Part shown: piece after piece, positions 7,652 through 15,335 of the stretch
Position numbering within the stretch: the first letter of the stretch is position 1
Layout of the letters: every line of letters starts with the position of its first letter
Assembly (NCBI RefSeq): GCF_024256385.1
Contig: NZ_JAMLFW010000001.1
Coordinates: forward strand, 4,216,001-4,280,000
DNA: 64,000 nucleotides
Direction of reading: 5' to 3'
Source of the DNA: Anatilimnocola floriformis
GTDB lineage: Bacteria > Planctomycetota > Planctomycetia > Pirellulales > Pirellulaceae
Translations under genes and position numbers: made by a program
The notes under the pieces: model-generated
Seen by the model: the letters and a program-made list of their open reading frames with translations, nothing else
What the model was told of the DNA's origin: nothing
Database searches by the model: none

Positions 7652-10090
7652 ATGCCACGCCAGATGTCCGGAAAAACTGTTCTGACGGCAGTCCTTGTCG
7701 TCATCGTTGCGCTACTGCCGCGCACGAGCAACGCCCAACCCGGCATGGAGCTGCACAAGGAAGTCACCGCCGAAACAGTCAACAACGCCATTCGCTACGG
7801 CGTGGGTTATTTGCATAGCAAGCAAAAGCCCGATGGCAGTTGGGCAGATTTTGAAAGCCCTTTCGCGCAGCCTGGCGCGATCACCGCGCTCATCACCCTG
7901 GCTCTGCTCAATTGCGGCGAAAAAATCGACGAGCCGCACGTCAAGGCAGCGCTTGAGTATCTCGAAAAGTCCAAGCCGCCTGGCTCGACCTACGCCACGT
8001 CGCTACACATCATGGCGATGTGCCAAGCCGATCCGCAGCGCTACAAACTGAAAATTGCCAGCCTCGCACTGTGGCTCGAAGCGCACCAGGTGAAGGGGGA
8101 GGGCCCGCAGCGCGGCGGTTGGTCTTATACGCCGACGACCGGTCTTTCGGATAACTCGAACACGCAGTTTGCCATGCTCGCCATGCATGAAGCCGAGCGT
8201 GTGGGAGTGAAAATCTCCGATCAAACCTGGCAACTCGCCAAGGAATATTGGCTGAAAAACGCGGTCTACGATAAGGGTCGCGGCGCCTGGGGCTATCACA
8301 ATGGCGTGTCGGGCAGCATGACTTGTGCAGCCGTCGCATCGTTGATAATCGCCGAAGATCGTCTCGCGAATATGGAGGCTCGCGTCGTTGGCGAGCAGGT
8401 TCAATGCTGTGGCATCGAACCGGGCGACGACGAAATCAGTCGCGGCATCGATTGGCTCGGCCGCAATTTCACCGTCCGAACCAATCCTGGCGACGATGGC
8501 CAATCTCATAACTGGCAGCTGTATTATTTGTATGCGATGGAGCGCGTCGGACGCATGTCAGGCCGGCGGTTCTTTTTCGGCAAGCCGCAACTGAATCCCA
8601 ACACCGGCGCCTTCACCACGCCGCGCTACGACTGGTATCGCGAAGGCTGCGAAATTCTCCTCGGCCAGCAAGATGCCTTCACGCGATTCTGGTCGGGACT
8701 GCAACTCGAACGCGATCCTCTCATTGCCACGCCGCTGGCCCTGTTGTTTCTGGCGAAGGGGCGTCGTCCGGTCGTCATCGCGCGGCTGCAAACACCGAAT
8801 TCAAATAGCGATTGGAACCATCATCGCCGCAGCATGCAGAATCTGGTCGGCCGCGTCGAACGCCAATGGAAGGTCGATTTGTCTTGGCAAACCTACGAGC
8901 TGAAAGATGCCACCGTGGCTGATCTGCTTGAGGCGCCGGTCCTTTTTCTGAGCGGCACGCAGGCGGTGAATTTCACCGACGCGCAGAAAAAAGTTCTCAA
9001 GGACTATGTCAATCAGGGCGGTTTCCTCTTCATCGAAGCCTGCGACGGCAATGGCTGCAATGGATCAGCCTTCGATCAATCGATCCGGCAGATGCTGAAG
9101 GAGATGTTTCCTGAAAGCCCGCTCCGAAAGCTCCCTCCAGATCACGCGGTCTGGCATGCTCAGCAGCCTGTGATGCCGCAAAACTTGCCGCAGGATTCCG
9201 AATTCTGGCTGTGGGGCCTCGATTCGTGTTGCCGCACCGGCGTGGTCTATTGCCCGAAGAGTCTGTCTTGTTATTGGGAGCTCGCGCATCCGTATCGCGA
9301 GTCGAATTATCCGCAGAAGGTCAAGGATCAGATCGAGCAGGTCTCGCGCATCGGTGGCAATGTGCTGGCCTATGCGACCAACCGACAGCTGAAGCAAAAG
9401 CTCGACAAACCTCAAATCGCCCTCGGCAACCTCAACGCGAAAACGCCTCGCGGCGCACTGACGCTGCCGAAGCTGAGCCACAACGGCGGCGCCGATGACG
9501 CGCCGAATGCGCTGCAAAACCTGCTGACCTTCCTGGATAAGCGGATGGAAATGAAGGTCGATTACGAACGCCGACCGCCGATTGCGGCCAACGAGCCGAA
9601 GCTGCTCGATTACCCGCTATTGTTTGCGCACGGCCGGCAGGCATTTCAATGGACTCAGACCGAGCGTCGGGCCTTGAAAACGTATCTCGATCGAGGCGGC
9701 TTTCTGTTCGCCGATGCCATTTGTGCGAGCGAAGAGTTTTCCTATGCGTTCAAGGCCGAAATTCTCGCGATGTATCCCAACGGCAAGTTCTATCGCTTGC
9801 CGCCAAATCATTCGATTTTCACCGAGGAATTTCACGGCTTCAATCTGAACGCCGTGCAACTGCGCGATCCCAAGACCCGCAATCCAAATGATCCGCTGCA
9901 AACCGATATGCGAACCACCACGCCTTATCTCGAGGCGTTTGAAGTCGACGAGCGGATCGCCGTCATTCTTTCACCCTACGACCTGAGCTGTGCGCTGGAG
10001 AAAGGCGCCTCGCTCGAATGCAAGGGTTACGTGACCGCCGACGCGGCGCGGATTGGCGCGAACATCATTCTGTACGCTCTGCAGCAGTAA
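7652..10090 (+). CDS. Exported DUF4159 protein with prenyltransferase/squalene-cyclase-like repeats
   Basis: An 812-residue protein with a cleavable signal peptide (TVLTAVLVVIVALLPRTSNA). Residues ~35-370 resemble the alpha-alpha barrel repeats of squalene-hopene cyclases and prenyltransferases (GVGYLHSKQKPDGSWADFE). The remainder contains two DUF4159-type Rossmann-like halves, each with a matching signature: VNQGGFLFIEACDGNG near residue 455 and LDRGGFLFADAICASE near residue 690. This family is widespread in Planctomycetota; no biochemical role is established. A ribosome binding site (GGAAGGAGAA) precedes the ATG at 7652. It heads a plus-strand run with the HEAT-repeat and small membrane genes. 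Confidence 0.85.
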   Translation: MPRQMSGKTVLTAVLVVIVALLPRTSNAQPGMELHKEVTAETVNNAIRYGVGYLHSKQKPDGSWADFESPFAQPGAITALITLALLNCGEKIDEPHVKAALEYLEKSKPPGSTYATSLHIMAMCQADPQRYKLKIASLALWLEAHQVKGEGPQRGGWSYTPTTGLSDNSNTQFAMLAMHEAERVGVKISDQTWQLAKEYWLKNAVYDKGRGAWGYHNGVSGSMTCAAVASLIIAEDRLANMEARVVGEQVQCCGIEPGDDEISRGIDWLGRNFTVRTNPGDDGQSHNWQLYYLYAMERVGRMSGRRFFFGKPQLNPNTGAFTTPRYDWYREGCEILLGQQDAFTRFWSGLQLERDPLIATPLALLFLAKGRRPVVIARLQTPNSNSDWNHHRRSMQNLVGRVERQWKVDLSWQTYELKDATVADLLEAPVLFLSGTQAVNFTDAQKKVLKDYVNQGGFLFIEACDGNGCNGSAFDQSIRQMLKEMFPESPLRKLPPDHAVWHAQQPVMPQNLPQDSEFWLWGLDSCCRTGVVYCPKSLSCYWELAHPYRESNYPQKVKDQIEQVSRIGGNVLAYATNRQLKQKLDKPQIALGNLNAKTPRGALTLPKLSHNGGADDAPNALQNLLTFLDKRMEMKVDYERRPPIAANEPKLLDYPLLFAHGRQAFQWTQTERRALKTYLDRGGFLFADAICASEEFSYAFKAEILAMYPNGKFYRLPPNHSIFTEEFHGFNLNAVQLRDPKTRNPNDPLQTDMRTTTPYLEAFEVDERIAVILSPYDLSCALEKGASLECKGYVTADAARIGANIILYALQQ

Positions 10091-10184
10091 CGATTGTGCC
10101 GGTTGTGCCGGGCGAGCGGGAAGCCGCTTTCTGCGACTGTCCGCGAATGCGCGACGTATCTTTCCAGCAGAAAGAGGTCTTTGC

Positions 10185-11825
10185 ATGGCGGGCATTGCGG
10201 ACACATTGCAGCTCTTGGCGGAAACCGCAAACGAAGCGGCCGTTCCGGTGCTCGTTGCTGCGCTGAAGACGCCTGACCGTCGCCGGCCTAAACAAGCTCT
10301 ACAGGCCCTGTTGCATCGTGCCGATCCTGCAGCCGAGATGGAAGTGCTCGCTCGCTGGCATCAATGGCCCGAACCCATGCGGCGACTCGTCGCGGACAAG
10401 CCCGGCTGGCTTTCAGGAGTGATTCACACGGCCCTCGCCGGCCGTCTGGATTCTGCTGCCGCCGAAGAACTATTCCGCAACGCCTGCGCAGCCGCTCTGG
10501 CCACGCGCGACTACGATCAAATTCCTGCGCTGGCGACGGCTGCCGCGGATGTGAAGAATAAGATCCGCGCGCAACCTGCCGAAACGACACTGTTGCTGGC
10601 CGAAATGCTGTTCGAGGAATTGCACGCGCCCCGCGATTATCGGGTCCGACGTGATCCCCAATTGCAGCGGGCCAATCTCCTTCCCAGCCTCGAACGGATG
10701 GCTGACACCGTTGATCAACATCAGCGATTGGAACTGATCGAAGCGCTGCTGCTGCTCGCGGAGCGCGATACGGCGACGATCAAACGCATTCTGCAAAGCC
10801 CACGCGATCCAAGCTTTCCGGCGCTGACACAAGTCCTGCGGCAGAGTTCCCGTCCCGGCGTCATCCGGTTGCTGCTCAGCTATCTCGATGATCCGCATGC
10901 GCCGCGGGCAGCGCTCGAAACACTGGCCAAACGCCGCGATCTGCAATTCATCCGCCAACTGCTCCGTAAGGTCGGCAATCAGCCGCCGAATGTCGTGCGC
11001 AGCAATCTGCATCGCATCGAAGAAGTGAATTGGCTCAGCGACGCGAGTGCCGTTTTCGGCTCGCTCGCCGAAGGAGAACAGGCCGCAGCGATTCAGTTGG
11101 TCATCGAAGCCAACTTGGTTCCCTCGCAGGCACTGCAGATTCTCTCGCTCGGTTTGCAGGATGGCAGCCCCGAAGGTCGCCGCGCTGCCGCCACCGGCCT
11201 CGTCCGCTTTGCCGGCGCCGAAGCCGATGAAATCGCCTGGCAAGCGCTCGATGACGAAGACCCTATCGTCCGCGCACAAGCCGTCACGCGCATGGGCAAG
11301 CACGCCACACCGACCGTCATCCCTCGGCTGCTTGGCATGCTCGACAGCTCCCATCAACTCGAGCGCGAAGCCGCCCAGGCTTGTCTCGACGAATACAACT
11401 TCGAACGCTACTTGCTGGCCTACGACACGATGGCGCCGGAAACGCGGCACGCGACTGGCCTGCTCGTGAAAAAGGTCGATGCCACGTTGATCTCGCAGCT
11501 AACTACCGAACTGCAAGCGCCAGTTCGCGCTCGCCGCGCGCGAGCCATCGAAATCGCGATCATGCTCGAGTTGATTCCCGATTTGTTCGACGCCCTGTCG
11601 CCGCTGCTCGGTGACGAAGATCAATACACACGACTCGACGCCGTCCGCGCACTCGCCACCTGCGAGCTTCCCGAATCGCAACAAGCACTCCGCCGGGCCA
11701 TGCTCGATCATTCGCCGCTGGTCAGCCAAGCCGCCGAGGCAGGTCTCGCGCGGTTTCAAGCCAGCCACGAAGAACCGCCGATCAAGCCAGCCGAGCCACT
11801 GGTGGATATCGAGAAGGAAGGTTAA
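10185..11825 (+). CDS. HEAT-repeat protein
   Basis: A 546-residue protein built of helical HEAT/ARM-type repeats; clear units include LGLQDGSPEGRRAAATGLVR, ALDDEDPIVRAQAVTRMGK and LLGDEDQYTRLDAVRALATC. Such solenoids are protein-binding scaffolds; no catalytic motif is visible. The ATG at 10185 is chosen because an AGAAAGAGG ribosome-binding stretch precedes it and the longer upstream frame encodes unlikely Cys-rich sequence. It lies 95 bases after the DUF4159 gene and 3 bases before the next small gene, suggesting one operon. No signal peptide, so probably cytoplasmic. Confidence 0.8.
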   Translation: MAGIADTLQLLAETANEAAVPVLVAALKTPDRRRPKQALQALLHRADPAAEMEVLARWHQWPEPMRRLVADKPGWLSGVIHTALAGRLDSAAAEELFRNACAAALATRDYDQIPALATAAADVKNKIRAQPAETTLLLAEMLFEELHAPRDYRVRRDPQLQRANLLPSLERMADTVDQHQRLELIEALLLLAERDTATIKRILQSPRDPSFPALTQVLRQSSRPGVIRLLLSYLDDPHAPRAALETLAKRRDLQFIRQLLRKVGNQPPNVVRSNLHRIEEVNWLSDASAVFGSLAEGEQAAAIQLVIEANLVPSQALQILSLGLQDGSPEGRRAAATGLVRFAGAEADEIAWQALDDEDPIVRAQAVTRMGKHATPTVIPRLLGMLDSSHQLEREAAQACLDEYNFERYLLAYDTMAPETRHATGLLVKKVDATLISQLTTELQAPVRARRARAIEIAIMLELIPDLFDALSPLLGDEDQYTRLDAVRALATCELPESQQALRRAMLDHSPLVSQAAEAGLARFQASHEEPPIKPAEPLVDIEKEG

Positions 11826-11828
11826 GCC

Positions 11829-12206
11829 ATGGAACTTCTCGCCGGCGCCGTCAGCCAAAAGACTTCGTCCGTTTCGCTCTACTACATGCACCTGCCGCTG
11901 CACTGGGTCGGCCTGGGCATGCTCGTCGCCATCGTCGGTGCCTGGCTAGTTTTTCGTTGGCGCAGCGCGCGGCTCAAGCGTTTGAACTCACCGCGACAAC
12001 TGCTGCGATCGCTGTTTCGCTTGCACGAAATGGGTTGGTCCGAGCGACAACTGCTCCTCACCTCGGCCCGCCGTCAAAAGGTGAAAGACCCGGCGCGGTA
12101 CTTCTTGGAATCAGAGCTCTGGCGGCAAGCCATCGAAGCCGAACGCTCGGCGTCGAACCGCCAACGCCTGGCGCAACTGCAGCTAAAAGTGCTGGGTAGT
12201 TGCTAA
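11829..12206 (+). CDS. Small single-pass membrane protein, unknown function
   Basis: A 125-residue protein with one transmembrane segment near residues 25-45 (WVGLGMLVAIVGAWLVFRW) followed by a basic, helical cytoplasmic part. I do not recognise a family. It starts 3 bases after the HEAT-repeat stop codon and is probably translated with it. Its 3' end is read antisense by the extended, host-fused integrase frame of the neighbouring prophage, which says nothing about its own function. Confidence 0.7.
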   Translation: MELLAGAVSQKTSSVSLYYMHLPLHWVGLGMLVAIVGAWLVFRWRSARLKRLNSPRQLLRSLFRLHEMGWSERQLLLTSARRQKVKDPARYFLESELWRQAIEAERSASNRQRLAQLQLKVLGSC

Positions 12207-13770
12207 CCTGCGGCCATTTGCTTTGGCTGTCGGTATCGCGAGTGGGTTGACAATTCGCCATCGCCATCGCAAGATAATGGTCTGTCCTGACGGCGGTACG
12301 CCCGCCTATTTTCACTGCACGCCCCCATCGTCTAGTGGCCCAGGACCCCGGGTTCTCAGTCCGGTAACAGGGGTTCGAATCCCCTTGGGGGTACTCTGCA
12401 ACACGGTGCAACTCAGCATCGTGTTTTGCTTTATCTGACAACGACTTACGGCCAGCGGGTTCACCGCTGGCCGTTTGCGTTGAGTTGCACGGTAAGTCGC
12501 CATTATGTGCCGTTTCGACTGCCAAGCACTGGCGTTTTCGCTGGCGTTTTTCGGGGTCGCTTTCGACGACTTTCGTCGCCGATTCATAGGTCGGCAAAGC
12601 ACTTACAGCCGCGCGAAGGTCGGCAATCCGCGTGTGACCGTAGCGACCAATCGTCAGCGTGGGCGTCGAATGGCGGGCCAGTTCCTGAGCGACTTTCACC
12701 GAAGCGCCTGAGTCAATGACGTTGGTGATGTAGGTATGGCGGTAGGCGTGGAAGTCGATCACTTCCCCCTCAGCGTTTTTGTACTTGAGGAAGTCGCTTG
12801 CCTGCCGCCGCTTGTGCTCCGCCTTGTCGTCTTCGGCTGCCTTGAGCCATTCCGCCCGTGCTGCTTTCAGATCGGCTTTCAGCATCCGGCAGAGCTTTTT
12901 GGGCAAGCCTTGGAAGACAAACTTCCCTTTCGCCTTGCCGACAAGCCACGCCTTTAGCGTTTCGGCTAGTGCGCGGCTGATTGGCTGAACTGCCAACTTG
13001 CGGTTTTTTACACAGCCAGCTTTGGCCGTGACCGTGGCGTTATCCAAATCCGTCAACTGGAAACTGGCTGGCGTCAGTTCCCGCAATTCGCTTCCGCGAT
13101 ACCCAGTGCCGTTGGCCAGTTGGTAAACGACGGCCCGCGTCTCGCCATCCAAGGCGTGAGACTGGTCGGTTCGCTTGCGCGTGCTGACGAGCAGCGTCGT
13201 CATTTCATCGGCAGTGAAGACGCGCCGAATATGGCGACGGTCGGTTTCGGCGTTGAACTTTTTCAGGCACTCAAGCTGGTCCTCGCGGATTACCTTTGCC
13301 TCTCGCGTCAGCCACCGCGTCAGTCCCTTGATTGCCGTCAGGTAGTGATTGCAGGTTGTCAGCCCGCGCGACTCACCACCCACATTGTCGCGAATCGCGG
13401 CAATCGCCTTTTGGACCGCTGGTGCGGTCAAGTCGCTGATGTACTTCGCCTTGGCATGGGCAATGACAGCTTCGCACTTGTACCGCGTCTCGCTGACGTG
13501 TTGTGCTGAGTTGTCACGCGCGGCCAAATCGGTCAGGAAGTTTTCCAGATGCTCTTTGATCGGTCGCCGCGCTTCGTGGGAATACCGATCTTCGCGCGGA
13601 TCAATCACACCGTCGCGCCGCAGGGCAGCAGCGGCTTCCCATTTTGCCGCGATGCGTTCTGCGGCTGCCTTGTCGCTGGTCTTGGTACTCTTGGTGCAGC
13701 GTTTACCTTCATGGTCGGTCCAATCTGCGATGTAGTTGCTGCCGCGCGAACGCTTGTAAATAGATGCCAT
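12058..13770 (-). CDS. int: Prophage tyrosine integrase; C-terminus currently fused to host antisense sequence
   Basis: A tyrosine recombinase that would integrate the phage at tRNA-Glu. Catalytic residues are visible: Arg in GTGYRGSELREL, HxxR in HAYRHTYITNV, His in ARHSTPTL and the nucleophile Tyr in GRYGHTRIADL, followed by ~200 residues. ATG at 13770 (MASIYKRSRG) is the likely start. The frame does not stop before attL: it crosses the 48-bp core, read as EYPQGDSNPCYRTENP, and ends at 12058 in host DNA antisense to the tRNA and the upstream gene (570 residues). In the excised circle the same frame would continue into 46604-46446 instead (526 residues), so the last ~96 residues here are probably meaningless host read-through. 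Confidence 0.9.
   Translation of the reverse strand: MASIYKRSRGSNYIADWTDHEGKRCTKSTKTSDKAAAERIAAKWEAAAALRRDGVIDPREDRYSHEARRPIKEHLENFLTDLAARDNSAQHVSETRYKCEAVIAHAKAKYISDLTAPAVQKAIAAIRDNVGGESRGLTTCNHYLTAIKGLTRWLTREAKVIREDQLECLKKFNAETDRRHIRRVFTADEMTTLLVSTRKRTDQSHALDGETRAVVYQLANGTGYRGSELRELTPASFQLTDLDNATVTAKAGCVKNRKLAVQPISRALAETLKAWLVGKAKGKFVFQGLPKKLCRMLKADLKAARAEWLKAAEDDKAEHKRRQASDFLKYKNAEGEVIDFHAYRHTYITNVIDSGASVKVAQELARHSTPTLTIGRYGHTRIADLRAAVSALPTYESATKVVESDPEKRQRKRQCLAVETAHNGDLPCNSTQTASGEPAGRKSLSDKAKHDAELHRVAEYPQGDSNPCYRTENPGSWATRRWGRAVKIGGRTAVRTDHYLAMAMANCQPTRDTDSQSKWPQVSNYPALLAAVAPGVGGSTPSVRLRWLAARALIPRSTAPGLSPFDGGPR
12247..12280 (+). promoter_or_regulatory. Probable sigma-70-type promoter of tRNA-Glu
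   Basis: A perfect TTGACA at 12247-12252 is followed after an 18-base spacer by AAGATAAT. Transcription would start about 40 bases upstream of the mature tRNA, leaving a short leader for 5' processing. Confidence 0.5.
12321..12393 (+). tRNA. tRNA-Glu (anticodon CTC)
   Basis: A 73-base cloverleaf: acceptor stem GCCCCCA / TGGGGGT with one G-T pair and discriminator A; D-stem GTC / GAC; anticodon stem CCGGG / TCCGG with loop TTCTCAG, giving anticodon CTC (reads GAG); T-arm AGGGG-TTCGAAT-CCCCT. CCA is not encoded. Its 3' 45 bases belong to the prophage attachment core, so the present gene is a 5' half from the host joined to a 3' half brought by the phage. Confidence 0.95.
12349..12396 (+). repeat. 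attL core (48-bp direct repeat with attR)
   Basis: Forty-eight bases, from the anticodon stem through the tRNA 3' end plus CTC, are identical to 46605-46652. The bases immediately outside differ (C versus G on the left, T versus A on the right). The integrase gene lies directly inside this end, as is usual for tRNA-integrating phages. Confidence 0.95.
12446..12476 (+). terminator. Hairpin copy downstream of tRNA-Glu, also duplicated at attR
   Basis: The stem CGGCCAGCGG / CCGCTGGCCG with a GTTCA loop is followed by a short TTTGCGTT run. Thirty-one bases including the hairpin are identical to 46701-46731, where the T run is longer. It probably terminates the tRNA transcript; on the minus strand it lies inside the integrase coding frame. 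Confidence 0.65.
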
Positions 13771-13836
13771 TTTTGTTGTTCCAAAAGAGGAAAGTGCCGA
13801 GCGGAGTCTAACTCCGTTCGGCACCGGAGTGGAGCG

Positions 13837-14010
13837 TCATTTGCCTCGATTTTCCGAGATAAATTGCCGTAAATCGTCTACTGAGTAACGGACTGCCCTG
13901 CCCAACCTCACGCACGGAATAACCCCACTGGCCGTGAGCGACCAGAGAAGGCGCTGAGAAATTGAAAGCATCACCGATGCTTCCTTTCGAGAAATCAAAA
14001 GTCGTTCCAT
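13837..14010 (-). CDS. Excisionase/AlpA-like helix-turn-helix protein
   Basis: A 57-residue protein on the minus strand starting MERLLISRKEASVMLSIS. It has the compact MerR-like winged-helix layout of excisionases: a helix-turn-helix (SRKEASVMLSISQRLLWSL) followed by the typical IPCVRLGRAVRYSVDDL wing. It likely bends DNA near attL/attR to direct excision, or acts as a small regulator. It starts 3 bases after the stop of the HNH-AP2 gene (translation coupling) and precedes the integrase by 66 bases, so the order is HNH, xis, int. It is easily missed because of its size. Confidence 0.8.
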   Translation of the reverse strand: MERLLISRKEASVMLSISQRLLWSLTASGVIPCVRLGRAVRYSVDDLRQFISENRGK

Positions 14011-14012
14011 TG

Positions 14013-14507
14013 TTATGCCGCCATTCCAAGGGTTTCAGATTCGGGGAAGTTCAGTACGGCGAAGTCTGGCCACACCGCTCGCGCCGCAGCGTCATACGCT
14101 CTTGCGGCCGCAATCTTGTCGTCGAAGCGACCAAGGCGAATTGGCACGTAGTTGACTTTGATCTTCGCGAGCCACTTCCCAGATTCCCAACAGACGCCAC
14201 GGAAGCCTGATTTGTTGTTTGCTCTCAATTTTGAGTTCACCGCGTTTTGCGATGCTGTGGCGGCCCGAAGATTTTCGAGCCGATTGTCTAAGCGATCTTT
14301 GTTGATGTGGTCAGTGCGAAAGCCTGGCTCGCGTCCCGCAAGTTCCATCACATAGCGGTGAAGCAGAATTGTCCGCCGCTCACCATCAATGTCGGCTTGG
14401 CGGTATGCGTAGCCTTTCGAGTGAAGGCTCCATTTGTATTGGTTCACTGCTTCGGCGAACTCATCGTCGATCTCGCTGAATGCGTCTTTGCTTAGTTCGA
14501 TTTTCAT
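14013..14507 (-). CDS. HNH endonuclease with AP2 DNA-binding domain
   Basis: A 164-residue protein. The HNH part (residues ~30-90) has LHRYVMELAG, the catalytic-type TDHINKDRLDNRLENLR with His-Asn, and is followed by an AP2 domain (NKSGFRGVCWESGKWLAKIK and LGRFDDKIAAARAYDAAA, residues ~97-150). This combination is typical of phage-borne homing endonucleases and free-standing HNH genes. Its ATG overlaps the upstream sigma-like gene stop (ATGA), and the excisionase start follows its stop by 3 bases. No sign that it sits inside an intron. Confidence 0.88.
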   Translation of the reverse strand: MKIELSKDAFSEIDDEFAEAVNQYKWSLHSKGYAYRQADIDGERRTILLHRYVMELAGREPGFRTDHINKDRLDNRLENLRAATASQNAVNSKLRANNKSGFRGVCWESGKWLAKIKVNYVPIRLGRFDDKIAAARAYDAAARAVWPDFAVLNFPESETLGMAA

Positions 14508-15022
14508 AGGGCTGTCTGATACTCCTGATAGATGGCGTTGCGACGGTTCCTCACTGTCGCGGGGGTAAGGTTCAGTTGCTTGGCGGTTTGGGCCACGGTG
14601 AATCGCTGCGAGAGAAGCTCGACGATTCGGTGGTCTGTCTCATCGCCGCAAGCGTCGTGGATGTCGGAGAGCATTTCCGCTGACCGATCCTCAGGCGCGG
14701 CGATGGCATCGCCTTCGATGGGCTCGAAGGTAGGCGGCTGGTAGGTGCCGTCTGCGATTCGCCGTTGCTTTGTGCTTGGCGATGGTCCCGGCTGGTCTGC
14801 CAGAATTGCTTTCTCAATTGCGTGGTCGATGCTAGTGGTCAGATAACCGTCGGTCGCGTCGGGCAGTGCATCCAGAGTCTCGATGAGCGCCACCAGCGCC
14901 ACGCTTTCCAAATCGTCGCGTAGGTAGCTGAGTGATGGGGTGCGTTTGACGCGGGCTGCAACACGACGTTTGCTCAGTGGCTGCAGTTCCAGAATGCGAT
15001 TGTCTCGCGGGGATAGGTCCAT
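14504..15022 (-). CDS. Sigma-70-region-like / HTH transcription factor of the prophage
   Basis: A 172-residue protein beginning MDLSPRDNRILELQPLS; the ATG at 15022 has an ideal AGGAG ribosome binding site 6 bases upstream. Residues ~35-75 (YLRDDLESVALVALIETLDA) resemble sigma-70 region 2.1-2.2, and the C-terminal RFTVAQTAKQLNLTPATVRN is a region-4-like helix-turn-helix. A clear -10-recognition helix (region 2.4) is not evident, so it could be an anti-terminator or sigma-like activator rather than a true sigma factor. It is the first gene of the minus-strand operon and faces the control region with tandem repeats at 15095-15335, the obvious candidate for its binding sites. Confidence 0.65.
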   Translation of the reverse strand: MDLSPRDNRILELQPLSKRRVAARVKRTPSLSYLRDDLESVALVALIETLDALPDATDGYLTTSIDHAIEKAILADQPGPSPSTKQRRIADGTYQPPTFEPIEGDAIAAPEDRSAEMLSDIHDACGDETDHRIVELLSQRFTVAQTAKQLNLTPATVRNRRNAIYQEYQTAL

Positions 15023-15094
15023 CGTGGACTCCTGGGGATATGCCACGGCCAGAGCGGCTACGCGGCGGTAAAGAATGGTGCGAGACTTTCTCGC

Positions 15095-15335
15095 TACCAA
15101 TACAGGATGGCAAAAACGCAGTTCGTTCTCAGAAATCCGGCAAGATTGCCGAGATTTCTCCTGTCCCTGCCTGCTACCAATACAGTAGGAAGAAATCGGT
15201 CATTTGTCCGGTGTGTTCGTGACTTCTTTCCCTAAGAATATAGGATGGCAAAAACGCGTTTTTTTCGCACACAAACCGGAAATTTTCCGGCTTTGTCGCC
15301 TTCCTACATATCAATATAAGAGGGCGAAAATGCGT
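15095..15335. repeat. Four spaced copies of a promoter/operator-like motif
   Basis: Similar blocks are anchored at 15099, 15179, 15237 and 15313, consensus AATAYAGGATGGCAAAAACG on the plus strand. Read on the minus strand, three share GAAC/GCGAA, then about 17 bases including CGTTTTTGCCATCC, then TRTATT, which looks like a tandem promoter or operator set firing towards the sigma-like gene at 15022. Spacings are 80, 58 and 76 bases. The fourth block (15179) keeps the CTACCAATACAG half but diverges afterwards. No gene is evident here. Confidence 0.6.

Noticed and set aside
10470-11450. Long minus-strand open frame inside the HEAT-repeat gene
   Set aside because: Shadow of the repeats; composition is that of a complementary frame (His/Arg/Gln-rich) with no family features.
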